Counted from the first letter of the stretch, positions 18,802-27,664 are shown. The stretch: 64,000 bases of DNA from Paenibacillus allorhizosphaerae (GCF_910594985.1 NZ_CAJVCE010000007.1:301717-365716); one strand, 5' to 3'. Numbers and translations: made by a program. Notes: a model not told the origin generated them from the letters alone.

Positions 18802-19257
18802 TTATTGCAGCACGTTTGCTTGGTCGAACGAACCGAACGTATCGAAATAAATGCCGTTGCGGGCATTATCGAGCGCCCGCCGGATATAAGGAATTACGTT
18901 GGCGGGCAGCTTGTCCACCGAATACCATGCCAGCTCATCGCATTTATTCGGTTCCATATTTATGGGCTCGCCGACCCAATGGCACACCTCAACGAAAAAA
19001 TCGACGCGCTCGTCGTTTTCTTTTCGGTGCATGATGCCGACGACCTGCACGTCCTCCGGCCGGATCTCAATACCGGCCTCCTCTTTCGCCTCGCGAACGG
19101 CCGCAGCGGCCACCGACTCCCCGCCATCGAGATGTCCGGCAATAACGCTGTAATTGCCGTCCTCATAACCGGTATTATGCCGTTTGAGCAGCATGATCCG
19201 ATTTTCTTCCCGCAAAAAAACATGCACTGCTAAGGGTACGGTAAATCGTTCGCTCAA
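18802..19257 (-). CDS. Nudix hydrolase
   Basis: The protein has 151 residues with an intact Nudix box at about residues 41-63 (GHLDGGESVAAAAVREAKEE followed by AGI), which binds Mg2+ and cleaves a nucleoside-diphosphate-linked substrate. N-terminal strands VAVHVFLREENRIMLLKRHNTG and a following VDFFVEVCHWVGEP segment suit the MutT-like fold. It stands alone between a terminator and a short spacer. The substrate cannot be predicted; DNA-precursor sanitation or cofactor turnover are the common roles. Confidence 0.9.
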   Translation of the reverse strand: MSERFTVPLAVHVFLREENRIMLLKRHNTGYEDGNYSVIAGHLDGGESVAAAAVREAKEEAGIEIRPEDVQVVGIMHRKENDERVDFFVEVCHWVGEPINMEPNKCDELAWYSVDKLPANVIPYIRRALDNARNGIYFDTFGSFDQANVLQ

Positions 19258-19425
19258 ACTGCTTCTCTCCTTTCAACCATTCTATTCGGTATGTTTTCAC
19301 AAACTAATGATAGCATATCATTCCGGTTCCTATCGGACTATATTTGAGATAACCGTCCACTCTATGAATCACGACAGTGTCACCGGGTACTTGTAACGAT
19401 GGAAAGGCCCCTCTCTCACTTCGGC

Positions 19426-20565
19426 TTACTTCCGTACACGGGACAAGATCACGCTGAGAACGTAACCGGCCAAAGCGACTCCGCCGCTAAGAAAGGGCAG
19501 AATGAATGAATCGAATGCGGAAATGACATAACCGCCCGCAAACGATCCGGCCGTAATCCCCGCGTATAAAGCCGTATTGTTCCATGCCATGGCCGTCCCG
19601 CGTTTCAGCGGATACTGAGCGGCCAGTCGCGCCTGATACGACGAAAATGCGGCATAACCGGTCAACGCCCACAAAAATAAAAGCAAATACACCCAGTCGC
19701 CTGCCGTAAAAGTAAACCCGAGTCCGATTAACGCAGCCGCCAGCAGCAAAAGCGTGGCATTGGATATGTTCACGACCCCGAACTTGTCCGTGAGTTGGCC
19801 GCTGATCAAATTTCCAATAACGGCGCCAATGCCGTAAAACGTAACGGACAGCGCGATTTCCGAAGGCGAAGCGCCCAGTTCCGAATAGAGTCCCTCACCC
19901 AAGTATACGTACAGCGCATACACGGATATGGCCCACACGAACGTAACGCTGACCGACGCCGCCATGGCAGCGCCATTGCCGGCTGTGAAGCTAGCCTGTC
20001 TTGCCGCGGGAGCCGTCTTCCACAATTTCATATGCGTGGCGGATAATACGGCCCCTGCCACGGCCATCAACCCGAAAATAAACCGCCATCCCATTGCATG
20101 TTCCAGAAACGATCCGAGGGGTGCGCCGATCCAAAGCGATGTCAGATGGCCCGACACGACGATCGAGAGCCATGTTCCCTTGCGATGGGACGGTGCCATG
20201 TCTCCGATGGCTGCATAGATCAGAGGCGTAACGGAAGCGACGGAGAGCCCCGCGAGCACCCGGCTTGCGATGAGCCATCCGTAAGTCGGAGCGTACGCCG
20301 TCAGCGCGTTCGAAAGCGCGAACAGCCCCAGTCCAAACACGATAAGTCCCCTCCGCCCTTTTCTGTCCGACAGCCGGCCAAATAACGGTGCCGATGCGGC
20401 ATACGTAATCGAGAATACCGTAACCATCCAACCGGCCGCTGCCGGGTCAACCTGATACGTCTGTGATATAAACGGCAATAACGGGGAAACGACAAACAGA
20501 TCCGTACCGATCAAAAATAAAGTGATCCATGCGACAACGAGCACGGCTTTACCGCTGCTATCCAA
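19426..20565 (-). CDS. MFS transporter (drug/sugar efflux type)
   Basis: This is a 12-helix major facilitator of about 379 residues. It shows the family loop motif GRLSDRKGRRGLIVFGL between helices 2 and 3 and a second cytoplasmic motif SGQLTDKFGV between helices 8 and 9. The first helix begins AVLVVAWITLFLIGTDLFVV, so the start must be just before it. TTG at 20565 has a GGGTGG ribosome site; GTG at 20577 is also possible. The open frame extends 100 codons further upstream but that part is not protein-like and crosses the divergent promoter. It resembles the AraJ/YdhP-type efflux branch. The substrate is unknown. Confidence 0.85.
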   Translation of the reverse strand: MDSSGKAVLVVAWITLFLIGTDLFVVSPLLPFISQTYQVDPAAAGWMVTVFSITYAASAPLFGRLSDRKGRRGLIVFGLGLFALSNALTAYAPTYGWLIASRVLAGLSVASVTPLIYAAIGDMAPSHRKGTWLSIVVSGHLTSLWIGAPLGSFLEHAMGWRFIFGLMAVAGAVLSATHMKLWKTAPAARQASFTAGNGAAMAASVSVTFVWAISVYALYVYLGEGLYSELGASPSEIALSVTFYGIGAVIGNLISGQLTDKFGVVNISNATLLLLAAALIGLGFTFTAGDWVYLLLFLWALTGYAAFSSYQARLAAQYPLKRGTAMAWNNTALYAGITAGSFAGGYVISAFDSFILPFLSGGVALAGYVLSVILSRVRK

Positions 20566-20710
20566 TTTGCCACCCACTTCTACACGAGTTGCTACATGTA
20601 TATTCGCTGCAGGCTTGATGTGCCTCTCGAGCAAGACCAAGGCACCCTCGATTGCTCTGCCTCCTCCCTCGATCCGGTTGCCGTGCAGGTGCAAACCCGA
20701 ACAATTCATG

Positions 20711-20716
20711 TATAAT
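20711..20716 (+). promoter_or_regulatory. -10 box for the DUF2536 gene
   Basis: A consensus TATAAT lies 42 bases upstream of the DUF2536 start. No well-spaced -35 box is apparent, so only the -10 element is called. Confidence 0.4.
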
Positions 20717-20758
20717 GAAGGATGCATATGTTCAATTAAAGGATAAGGTGATGAAACG

Positions 20759-20965
20759 ATGGAATTCATTCTCGATAAAATCGATACGAAGATCGAATGG
20801 TTTGAAGCGTACGATCTGAAAACGCTGGAGAAAAAAATCGAAGAACGAATCGAAATCAATAAAGGCATCCTTCTGGATGTCCATTCGGTGCAGCATCAAG
20901 TTGCGTTCAACCCGAATATGAACAAAATGCTATACACGGCGGTCGTTCATTTCAGAGCCAAATAA
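20759..20965 (+). CDS. DUF2536 family protein (YrzA-like)
   Basis: The protein has 68 residues, beginning MEFILDKIDTKIEWFEAYDL and ending TAVVHFRAK. The whole length matches from memory the small Bacillales family DUF2536 (B. subtilis YrzA), with the conserved LDVHSVQHQVAFNP centre. It has a strong ribosome site (AAGGATAAGGTG) and a consensus -10 upstream. No function is known for the family. It is divergent from the MFS gene and followed by the GH88 gene 90 bases later. Confidence 0.85.
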   Translation: MEFILDKIDTKIEWFEAYDLKTLEKKIEERIEINKGILLDVHSVQHQVAFNPNMNKMLYTAVVHFRAK

Positions 20966-21055
20966 GCACAGCATTTTGCGAATAAACTGCTGCAACCCGC
21001 ACCGACCTATGATAAGATTAAAAATGGTAGATTAAGGAAGGTCGGGTGAGCTTGT

Positions 21056-22312
21056 TTGCGTAAACGTACCATGTCCATTGGATTTCTGGCGGCTCTTACT
21101 TTACTGGGCGGCTGTTCAATGCCGGGCCCGGAGCAAGCGAAACCGGCGGATACCCCCGCGCCTGCAGCCGCTGCGCAGCAAAATAACGTCTGGAAACCGG
21201 CGATTAGCCAAGCGCTGGAAAAGACGGCAGCAATGATCCCCTACTTTGAAGGCAAATCGTACCCTCATGTAAGCGACAAGTCATGGAAGTACAAGAAGGA
21301 ATCGTACAACAACTGGACGGCCGGGTTTTATCCGGGCATGCTGTGGCTTTCATACCAGTACACCAAAGATGAGAAATTCAAACAAGCCGCGGAGCAAGCG
21401 ACCACCCGATTCAAAGATCGATTGAAGAACGCCGGGCTGTCGGATACGCATGATCTCGGATTTTTGTATACGCTTACAACAGCCGCTCAATGGATGGCCG
21501 TGAAAGACACCGCAGCCAAGCAAACGACCGTGGAAGCGGCCGACGCGCTGCTGAAACGATACAGGCCGGAAAGCGACCTCATCCAGGCTTGGGGTAAAAA
21601 AGGCGATAAAAACAACGGCGGACGCATCATTATCGATACGATGATGAACTTGCCGCTGCTGTACTGGGCAAGCGAGCAAACGAACAACGAAGCTTACCGT
21701 AAAGCCGCGATCTCCCAAGCGAACAAAACGTTGAAATATATCGTGAGACCCGACAATTCGTCGTTCCACACGTATTACTTTGACCAAAATAACGGTCAGC
21801 CGCTGCGCGGGGCAACGCATCAAGGCTATAAGGACGACTCGACCTGGGCCCGCGGCCAAGCATGGGGCATATACGGCTTTGCGCTGTCTTACCGCTACAC
21901 CAAGAATGAAGAATATTTGGAAGCGTCCCGCAAGATGGCCCGCTACTTTATTGAGCATCTTCCGCCGGATCAAGTAGCGTACTGGGACTTTAACGTACCC
22001 GTTCTAGCCGATACGCCGCGCGACAGCTCCGCTTCCGCGATTGCCGCCTGCGGCGTGCTGGAGCTGCTCGGGCATCTTCCAAAGGACGATAAGGATCGGG
22101 CGTATTTCGAGAAATTCGTCAATGATTCGATGACGTCGCTCGTGAACCATTACAGCACAAAAAATGACCCGGATGCGCAAGGTCTGCTGAAATACGGCGC
22201 ATACAACGTCAACAATAAGGAATTCAACCAGCATACCATTTGGGGCGATTATTTTTACCTGGAAGCTTTGATGCGTCTGGATAAAGGACTGCATGGATAC
22301 TGGTACGAATAA
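21056..22312 (+). CDS. GH88 unsaturated glucuronyl hydrolase-like lipoprotein
   Basis: The protein has 418 residues. It starts with a lipoprotein signal (MSIGFLAALTLLGGCS, lipobox LLGGC) and a Pro/Ala-rich spacer to about residue 45. The (alpha/alpha)6-barrel follows with NNWTAGFYPGMLWLSYQ, SDTHDLGFLYTL (first catalytic Asp), IIDTMMNLPLLYWA (second Asp) and KDDSTWARGQAWGIYGFAL. GH88 enzymes remove 4,5-unsaturated uronic acids left by polysaccharide lyases. Most characterised members are cytoplasmic, so membrane anchoring outside the cell is unusual. TTG at 21056 with GGTGAG upstream is the start. A shared terminator follows. Confidence 0.88.
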   Translation: MRKRTMSIGFLAALTLLGGCSMPGPEQAKPADTPAPAAAAQQNNVWKPAISQALEKTAAMIPYFEGKSYPHVSDKSWKYKKESYNNWTAGFYPGMLWLSYQYTKDEKFKQAAEQATTRFKDRLKNAGLSDTHDLGFLYTLTTAAQWMAVKDTAAKQTTVEAADALLKRYRPESDLIQAWGKKGDKNNGGRIIIDTMMNLPLLYWASEQTNNEAYRKAAISQANKTLKYIVRPDNSSFHTYYFDQNNGQPLRGATHQGYKDDSTWARGQAWGIYGFALSYRYTKNEEYLEASRKMARYFIEHLPPDQVAYWDFNVPVLADTPRDSSASAIAACGVLELLGHLPKDDKDRAYFEKFVNDSMTSLVNHYSTKNDPDAQGLLKYGAYNVNNKEFNQHTIWGDYFYLEALMRLDKGLHGYWYE

Positions 22313-22362
22313 AGAAACGGGCTGCCCGCCGTCTTGTACCAGGACGCGGGGCAGCCCGTTTC
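22313..22362. terminator. bidirectional terminator between convergent genes
   Basis: GAAACGGGCTGCCC and GGGCAGCCCGTTTC form a 14-base stem with further interior pairing. A or T runs lie on both sides, serving the GH88 gene and the oppositely oriented binding-protein gene. Confidence 0.85.
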
Positions 22363-22415
22363 TTTTATTTGTGTCATATTTATACTCGTACCTGTCTAGG
22401 GCATGCGCCCCGACC

Positions 22416-23717
22416 TTATTTGCTTTGCTCCGAAGTTACCTGCTTATCGTTGCGTTCGGCGGCGTCCCGCAGCGCCGTGTTGACGTCGGTTCCTTTGGTT
22501 ACGGCTTCCAAAGCCGCGAGCAGTTCCTTGTTTGCCGTCGCGTTATATTTCGTTTTCAACGTCGGAGCGGCATATTTCTTAGGGATCATCGCTTTCAAAT
22601 TTTTCCCCTTAACGTAAGGCAAATCCGCGGCGAAATCTTTCATCGCCGAAGTGTCTTTCAAGATCGTAATGTTGCCGGCGCGGGCGGAGAACTTTTGAAA
22701 TTCATCGGATACGGTATAGCTTAACACTTGGAACGCCGCGTCGCGGTTTTTGCTTGCGCTGGTCAGAAAGAAGTAGGTAGGGTACGACTGCGAGCCAATG
22801 CCCGGCTTTCCTTCCCACGTCGGATAGGGTGCGACATCCCAGTTGACGCTTTCCTTATACATCTTCTCGGCGCCGCTCAACGTCAAGAACATCGCGACCG
22901 TTTTATCCTTGTAAAACGGACTTTGCTGATTATCCAAATAATACCGGTTGCCGGGCAGCTCGTTGCCGGCGATTTGGTAAAACCGGGCTTGATTTTCAAA
23001 AACTTTCTTTATCGGATCCTGTAAAAACAACGCCTTGCCGGTTTTCGGATCTTGCGTCGGCGATTCCAGCTGGTTCAGCATTAGGCCGAAGTCGAACGCC
23101 ATCGTCACTCCCTTGTAATTCGTACCGCCATCCTGCCGTGTCATTGTGCGCGCCAAAGCGTACAGCTCATCCCATGTAATGCCTTCCTTCGGATAAGGAA
23201 TGCCGAACTTATCGAACAAATCTTTATTGTAATAAATAATCAATGAACGCGTCCATGACGGCAATCCGTAGATGCCCCCGGCGGCCATCTTGCGCTGAAG
23301 CTCTATCGTCGTAGGCTCCAGACGGTTCAGGTCCACTTTGTATTTTGTGATGAGATCGCTGATGTCGCTTTGAAGATTGTAATTCATTAAGTTCACTCCG
23401 GTCGATTCAACCACGATGTCGATCGTTTTGCCCGATGTAATGAGGGTAGGCAGCGTCTGACTGTTGACCTGCGGAATAATTTCAAACGTGTACTTCGGGA
23501 ATTTTTCCTTCAGCTTGTTACCGTATTTGTCCATGAGCAGCTCAAGCTTTTCCCCGGTCGTATCGTAAATGACGACTTCGGCCGGCTGCGCTGCCGGATC
23601 TACCACCGGCGTCTCTTCTTTCTTCTTGTCGGCTGCGCCGCCTCCGCCCCCGCAAGCGGCCGTAAATAAACTGAGAACCAACATCCATACCACGATCGTC
23701 CATTTCTTTTGCCGCAT
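22416..23717 (-). CDS. ABC-type sugar-binding lipoprotein (family 1 solute-binding protein)
   Basis: This is a 433-residue lipoprotein. Its signal MRQKKWTIVVWMLVLSLFTA ends in lipobox FTAAC, followed by a Gly run and a charged spacer. The mature protein has the family 1 fold (LIIYYNKDLFDKFGIPYPKE, TWDELYALARTMTRQDGGT, AFQVLSYTVSDEFQKF) and is clearly related to the binding protein at 13442. The ATG at 23717 is chosen because GGAGG lies 8 bases upstream; an ATG six bases earlier is too close to it. It follows an AraC gene by 14 bases and is probably co-transcribed. No permease genes adjoin. Confidence 0.88.
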   Translation of the reverse strand: MRQKKWTIVVWMLVLSLFTAACGGGGGAADKKKEETPVVDPAAQPAEVVIYDTTGEKLELLMDKYGNKLKEKFPKYTFEIIPQVNSQTLPTLITSGKTIDIVVESTGVNLMNYNLQSDISDLITKYKVDLNRLEPTTIELQRKMAAGGIYGLPSWTRSLIIYYNKDLFDKFGIPYPKEGITWDELYALARTMTRQDGGTNYKGVTMAFDFGLMLNQLESPTQDPKTGKALFLQDPIKKVFENQARFYQIAGNELPGNRYYLDNQQSPFYKDKTVAMFLTLSGAEKMYKESVNWDVAPYPTWEGKPGIGSQSYPTYFFLTSASKNRDAAFQVLSYTVSDEFQKFSARAGNITILKDTSAMKDFAADLPYVKGKNLKAMIPKKYAAPTLKTKYNATANKELLAALEAVTKGTDVNTALRDAAERNDKQVTSEQSK

Positions 23718-23731
23718 GTCCATGACCTCCT

Positions 23732-24658
23732 TCAGCTCCATTCGATGCTGCGGTTCGGCTCTACTTCAAATACGGGGAGGCGAAGTGCGGAAGGTTCAAG
23801 CAAAAAAGGCTGCACTTTTTTCCGGTACTGTTCGGGCGAAAGACCGACATATTTTTTGAACAGTCTGCTGAAATGGGACATGCTCTGAAAACCGACTTCC
23901 CGATACGCATCCGTTACGGCGCAGTCCCTGTTCAGAATAAATAAGATTTTCGCCTGATTGATCCGGAATTTGTACAAGTAATCAATAATGGTCGTGCCGG
24001 TCAGCTCCCGAAACAACCGCGACATGTGATGCCTGTTCATAAATACATGATGCTCCAGCCATTCCAGCGTAATCGGCTCGCGGTACTGCTGCTCGATCAA
24101 CGATATGACCTTTTGAACGTTCCGCTCTTTGTCCGTACCGTTTGACGCTTTCTCTTCCGACATCAGTTCCATCGCCGCTTGGCATTCGCCGTAAATAAGC
24201 CACAGCAAATCGAAAAAAGCGAGTAAAAAACGGTTGAACAGGGCTGTATTTTCGCTGTAGTAATATTTGTGAATGCGCTGCAAAATGGCTTCAAATTCGG
24301 TTTTGCGTTCTCCGCGCAGCCGGATGCGCCGGTTTTTCAGCTGTTCGAACGGGCGAAGCGGATTCAGCGGACCTAATGTTTTGTGAAAAATGCGTACGAT
24401 TTCCGGATAAAATGAAAACATCGATCTTACGTATTCGTTCGCGCGATCGACGATCGGCCCGTGCAGTGTCATGCCGTTCATAATAATCACGTCGCCGGAT
24501 TCCAGCTCGAATACTTCGTCGCCGATCAAATAATCGCATTTGCCTTTGTGAAAATAATAAATTTCATACTGCGAATGCGTATGAAACGATTTGACGAACG
24601 GTGTCCTGTGCTTAAAGTAATATTCATTGAACAGCGGATATCGCCTCGACAAATTCAT
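23732..24658 (-). CDS. AraC-family transcriptional regulator
   Basis: The protein has 308 residues. A cupin-like N-terminal domain (FHTHSQYEIYYFHKGKCDYL, LESGDVIIMNGMTLHGP) precedes an AraC DNA-binding domain (ITLEWLEHHVFMNRHHMSRL, DAYREVGFQSMSHFSRLFKK, YVGLSPEQYRKK). The start at 24658 follows a GGGGAGGGGGGGAG purine tract. It is upstream of and on the same strand as the solute-binding gene, so it likely controls its own operon. It is about 35-40 percent similar by eye to the next AraC protein and may be a duplicate. Confidence 0.9.
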   Translation of the reverse strand: MNLSRRYPLFNEYYFKHRTPFVKSFHTHSQYEIYYFHKGKCDYLIGDEVFELESGDVIIMNGMTLHGPIVDRANEYVRSMFSFYPEIVRIFHKTLGPLNPLRPFEQLKNRRIRLRGERKTEFEAILQRIHKYYYSENTALFNRFLLAFFDLLWLIYGECQAAMELMSEEKASNGTDKERNVQKVISLIEQQYREPITLEWLEHHVFMNRHHMSRLFRELTGTTIIDYLYKFRINQAKILFILNRDCAVTDAYREVGFQSMSHFSRLFKKYVGLSPEQYRKKVQPFLLEPSALRLPVFEVEPNRSIEWS

Positions 24659-24842
24659 CGACTCCCCCCCTCCCCGCAAAGCTGGCCGTTACCTACACGA
24701 ATACCGTAACACAGCCGAATTTCCAGCGCTGTCCTGACGTTCATGCAGGCGGTTCGTCATTTGACTGTATTTGATTTGTTCATTTATATAAAGCTTCCCG
24801 TTTACATTAGCGTAACCTGTCAGCGTAGACGGTTGCTTCCTG

Positions 24843-25703
24843 CTATCTGTCGTGTAACGCCGTTCCCTGCATGAGCTGCCTCCGGTATCGTTCCGGCGTC
24901 ATCCCTACTTGCGTTTTGAACAGCCTGCTGAAATGGGAAACGTTTTTGAACCCGACCTGAAAGCAAATATCCGTTACCGTATGAGCCTGCTGCATATAAA
25001 ACAACTGCTTGGCCTGATGAATGCGTCGGCGGTACAAGTAATCAAAAATGGTCATGCCGATCCTTTCGCGAAAAATTTTCGACATGTATTGTTTGCTGAT
25101 ATGAAGCTCGCTCTGCATCATGTCCAGCGTAATATCATCATTGAATGCGTTTTCAATGAACGCTACTACCCTGCGAACGTGTCGTTCCTTTTCGGTTACG
25201 GTATACTTCGCCGCCTTCATCGCCGGCTCGCATTGTGCGTACACCATGACAAGCAGATCGAAAAAAGCCATCACCAGCCGGTTGAACTCGATCCAGTCCG
25301 AGCTTGCGCGAAACCGTTCGATCCTCCCCAGCGTTTCTTCGCATTCTATTCTCGCTTCACCTGTAAGTTTCATACGATCATGACCGAGCACTTCAAAAGG
25401 CAGCAGCAAATCGATCCCGCTGACGTGTCCCTCCAGCCTTCTCAAGTTGGACGGCGAAAATGTCATCATCGTATGTACATTCGACTCCCGGCTTTCCACC
25501 CGCATCCCATGCTGCGTCGTACCGTCCGTAATGATCAGATCGCCGGGAGCAAGCCGGATTACGCGGTCACCGAGCAGGAAATCGCCTGTACCTTCATGAA
25601 AATAATAAATCTCATACCGCGGCACACCATAGAGCGGATTGCTCTTCTTGCATGTGCACCGATAATGGTATTCATCGAACAAAGGAGGCCGTACACCCGT
25701 CAT
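24843..25703 (-). CDS. AraC-family transcriptional regulator
   Basis: The protein has 286 residues with the same layout as its neighbour: a cupin-type sensor (YEIYYFHEGTGDFLLGDRVI, APGDLIITDGTTQHGM) and a C-terminal AraC domain (ITLDMMQSELHISKQYMSKI, DICFQVGFKNVSHFSRLFKT, QVGMTPERYRRQ). Start at 25703 with GGGAGTGGG upstream; an ATG three codons earlier is possible. A spacer of about 180 bases separates it from the next AraC gene. The target is probably local carbohydrate genes, but nothing specific can be read. Confidence 0.9.
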   Translation of the reverse strand: MTGVRPPLFDEYHYRCTCKKSNPLYGVPRYEIYYFHEGTGDFLLGDRVIRLAPGDLIITDGTTQHGMRVESRESNVHTMMTFSPSNLRRLEGHVSGIDLLLPFEVLGHDRMKLTGEARIECEETLGRIERFRASSDWIEFNRLVMAFFDLLVMVYAQCEPAMKAAKYTVTEKERHVRRVVAFIENAFNDDITLDMMQSELHISKQYMSKIFRERIGMTIFDYLYRRRIHQAKQLFYMQQAHTVTDICFQVGFKNVSHFSRLFKTQVGMTPERYRRQLMQGTALHDR

Positions 25704-25895
25704 GCTTCCCACTCCCCGTGCGATTGTATCATGCTATTCATAGTGTACCCGGGCCGCTTGCCCGCTGCCAATCCCTGGCCGTTTCGAAAAATCGTCTATA
25801 AAATGAAATCCGTAGGTCATGGGGGATAAGGAGTAGATCCGATAGCAAGAATTTAGGATAGAATGTAGAATCATCAAATAATTGAGGTGAACTCT

Positions 25896-26072
25896 ATGAA
25901 ACGGGAAGATATCGAAACGATTCTCAAAGAGCAGAAATTGTATTTGTCCCAGCTATATTATGTCAAAAAAATTGGAATATTCGGTTCCTATGCACGTGAT
26001 GAACAAACAGATATAAGTGATATCGATATTTTGGTTGAATTTACCCGTCCAGTCGGCTTTGAATTTTTATGA
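25896..26072 (+). pseudogene. truncated MntA-type nucleotidyltransferase antitoxin
   Basis: The 58 codons start MKREDIETILKEQK, then KKIGIFGSYARDEQTDISDIDILVEFTRPVGFEF. This is the N-terminal half of a minimal nucleotidyltransferase (GSYAR and DIDILVEF are its catalytic motifs), the antitoxin partner of HEPN toxins (MntA-HepT). The frame stops after FEFL, where family members continue for about 40 residues. A good ribosome site (AGGTGA) precedes the start. The next frame is the tail of the toxin, so an internal deletion joined the two genes. Confidence 0.75.
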
Positions 26073-26209
26073 TCGGACTTAGAAATTTATTAATTCATCA
26101 ATATTTCGGTATCGATCAAACCATTGTTTGGGAAGTGATAAAAAAGAATCTGCCAGGTTTAAAACCAAATCTTTTAAACATTATTCAAGCAGAAGGCAGC
26201 AAAGCTTGA
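26069..26209 (+). pseudogene. C-terminal remnant of HepT-type HEPN toxin
   Basis: Reading from the ATG that overlaps the antitoxin stop gives 46 residues including RNLLIHQYFGIDQTIVWEV and ending QAEGSKA. RNxxxHxY is the RNase/AMPylation-target motif of HepT (DUF86) proteins, and the tail IVWEVIKKNLPGLK is typical of them. The N-terminal half is missing. It is too short for the ORF set examined and is probably not functional. Confidence 0.7.
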
Positions 26210-26212
26210 AAC

Positions 26213-26256
26213 AAAAAGCACCCTTTCCCAACCAGACCTTGGTTGGGAAAGGGTGC
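26213..26256 (-). terminator. terminator of the D-aminopeptidase gene
   Basis: GCACCCTTTCCCAACCA pairs perfectly with TGGTTGGGAAAGGGTGC across a short loop, and the minus strand then runs into TTTTT. It sits 14 bases downstream of the dppA-type stop codon. Confidence 0.85.
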
Positions 26257-26269
26257 AGTATAAACCAAG

Positions 26270-27064
26270 TTACAGTACTCTCGCCATCATACGGGTAAAA
26301 TCGGTCCCCTTATGCCGTATTGTCAGCCCATCCACTCGAACGCTCTCCGTTCCGTCGCAATACCGCGAATCGGCCAAATCCGTGCTCAAGTAGCGCACGG
26401 TTAACTCGTACGACCCCTGCTTCGTATAAGGGGTACAGCCCGTACGATTTTGCAAAGCCATTCGGATGGCGTCTTTGATCTCCGCCTTTACCTTACGCGG
26501 CGGTTTGATCAGTGCGCTGTGGCGGCCCCAGGCTGTTTTGGTGCAATAGGTGGCGACGTTCCCCAGTTCCTGCTCCGCTTCCATGCAGGTTTTATCATCC
26601 CCTGTAACGAGAAGCACGGGCACGCCGTATTCGCCGAGCAGCAGCCCATCGATGCCGATTTCCCCGATCGGCGTTCCGTTCAGTTCCATGGCCGTATAGC
26701 TTCGGCTCGAATACGTATGATCCCTCACCGCCCTAAGCGTTCCTGCCATCGCGTGATAGCCGATCAGAAGCGCGCCGTCGAACGAGGAGTCAATGCCCGG
26801 AAATCGTTGATCGGCTTTCGTCGCGCCGACGAAATACGTCGCTTCCGGGTGGAGTTGGTCAATGAGGAAATTGAAGCCGGTGGCGTGAATGTCTCTTACG
26901 ATAATTTCCGTCGCCCCCGCTTCCAGCAGCCCCTCCACGACCGTATTCACCTCTTCCGTCAGCAGCCGGCGGCCTTCCTGGTAATGATACTCGCCCTGTC
27001 TAAGCTGCGAGGGCATGACGATCCCCGCAATCCCTTCCATATCGACGCATACATAGATTTTCAT
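26270..27064 (-). CDS. dppA: M55 family D-aminopeptidase (DppA-like)
   Basis: The protein has 264 residues and starts MKIYVCVDMEGIAG. The metal ligands of the M55 family are present: Asp and Glu in VDMEGI, His in IVRDIHATGFN, His in LIGYHAMAGT and a Glu later (MELNGTPIGEIG). The B. subtilis enzyme is a decameric zinc peptidase that removes D-amino acids from D-Ala-D-Ala and similar peptides, so it fits cell-wall peptide recycling. The ATG at 27064 has AAAGGAG upstream. It is a single-gene unit with its own terminator. Confidence 0.88.
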   Translation of the reverse strand: MKIYVCVDMEGIAGIVMPSQLRQGEYHYQEGRRLLTEEVNTVVEGLLEAGATEIIVRDIHATGFNFLIDQLHPEATYFVGATKADQRFPGIDSSFDGALLIGYHAMAGTLRAVRDHTYSSRSYTAMELNGTPIGEIGIDGLLLGEYGVPVLLVTGDDKTCMEAEQELGNVATYCTKTAWGRHSALIKPPRKVKAEIKDAIRMALQNRTGCTPYTKQGSYELTVRYLSTDLADSRYCDGTESVRVDGLTIRHKGTDFTRMMARVL

Positions 27065-27621
27065 CGTTCCCGCTCCTTTTCCCACTGCTGGCGAATCGTA
27101 AAGTCACGAACGATAGTGTAGCAAACTTAAAGCCACGGTTCTTTTCTGTGGTTCATCTATTGCCCGGGGCATTTGACCGTCAGGAACATTTCGTTCATCA
27201 CTACATAAGGAAAAACCGAAATGGTTCTTTTTCATGTATGTGGAGCATCCGCACATTTTTGTTCCCAATAATTAATGTCACTTAACCCATAAGTTTGCCA
27301 GTTATGCATGCTTATGCTTCCAATTTACTGCGGCAAACTTATGCTTCCAAAATGAAAAAGCCCTTGAATTCCAAGGACTTTTGCGGAATAGCCAATCGGT
27401 TTTCAGAACGTATCATTCAACTAAAGTACCGTTAGACTGACACAGAAACAGCGGCAGCCTTGGATCGGAAAAATAGTCTGATATGCTCCCCATACGGTAG
27501 ACAGGTGAAACAATATAAAGCCTGCTACGTGGATTGTGCTTTTTTCGTTTACATTAGCCGAAGAAAGCAATGAAACGTTTTACTTTCGTTGCAACCATAT
27601 CCCCGGGACCTGCTTAACGCT
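27065..27621. other. 557-base gene-free stretch with a 56-base inverted-repeat element
   Basis: No gene is supported. CATAAGTTTGCC (27288-27299) and GGCAAACTTATG (27332-27343) form a perfect 12-base inverted repeat, and CTTATGCTTCCAA occurs twice as a direct repeat (near 27311 and 27339). This looks like the end-to-end remnant of a small mobile element. The rest shows only short, non-protein-like frames. Confidence 0.4.
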
Positions 27622-27664
27622 AAAATAGTAAGAGGCAGGACGTCGGCATGCCTCTTGCTATTTT
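27622..27664 (-). terminator. terminator overlapping the MHS transporter stop codon
   Basis: AAAATAGTAAGAGGCA and TGCCTCTTGCTATTTT form a stem whose minus-strand 3' arm ends in TTTT. The stop codon lies inside the stem. Confidence 0.75.

Noticed and set aside
20566..20868. 100-residue N-terminal extension of the MFS transporter
   Set aside because: Not hydrophobic in the expected way, and it overlaps the divergent promoter of the DUF2536 gene.
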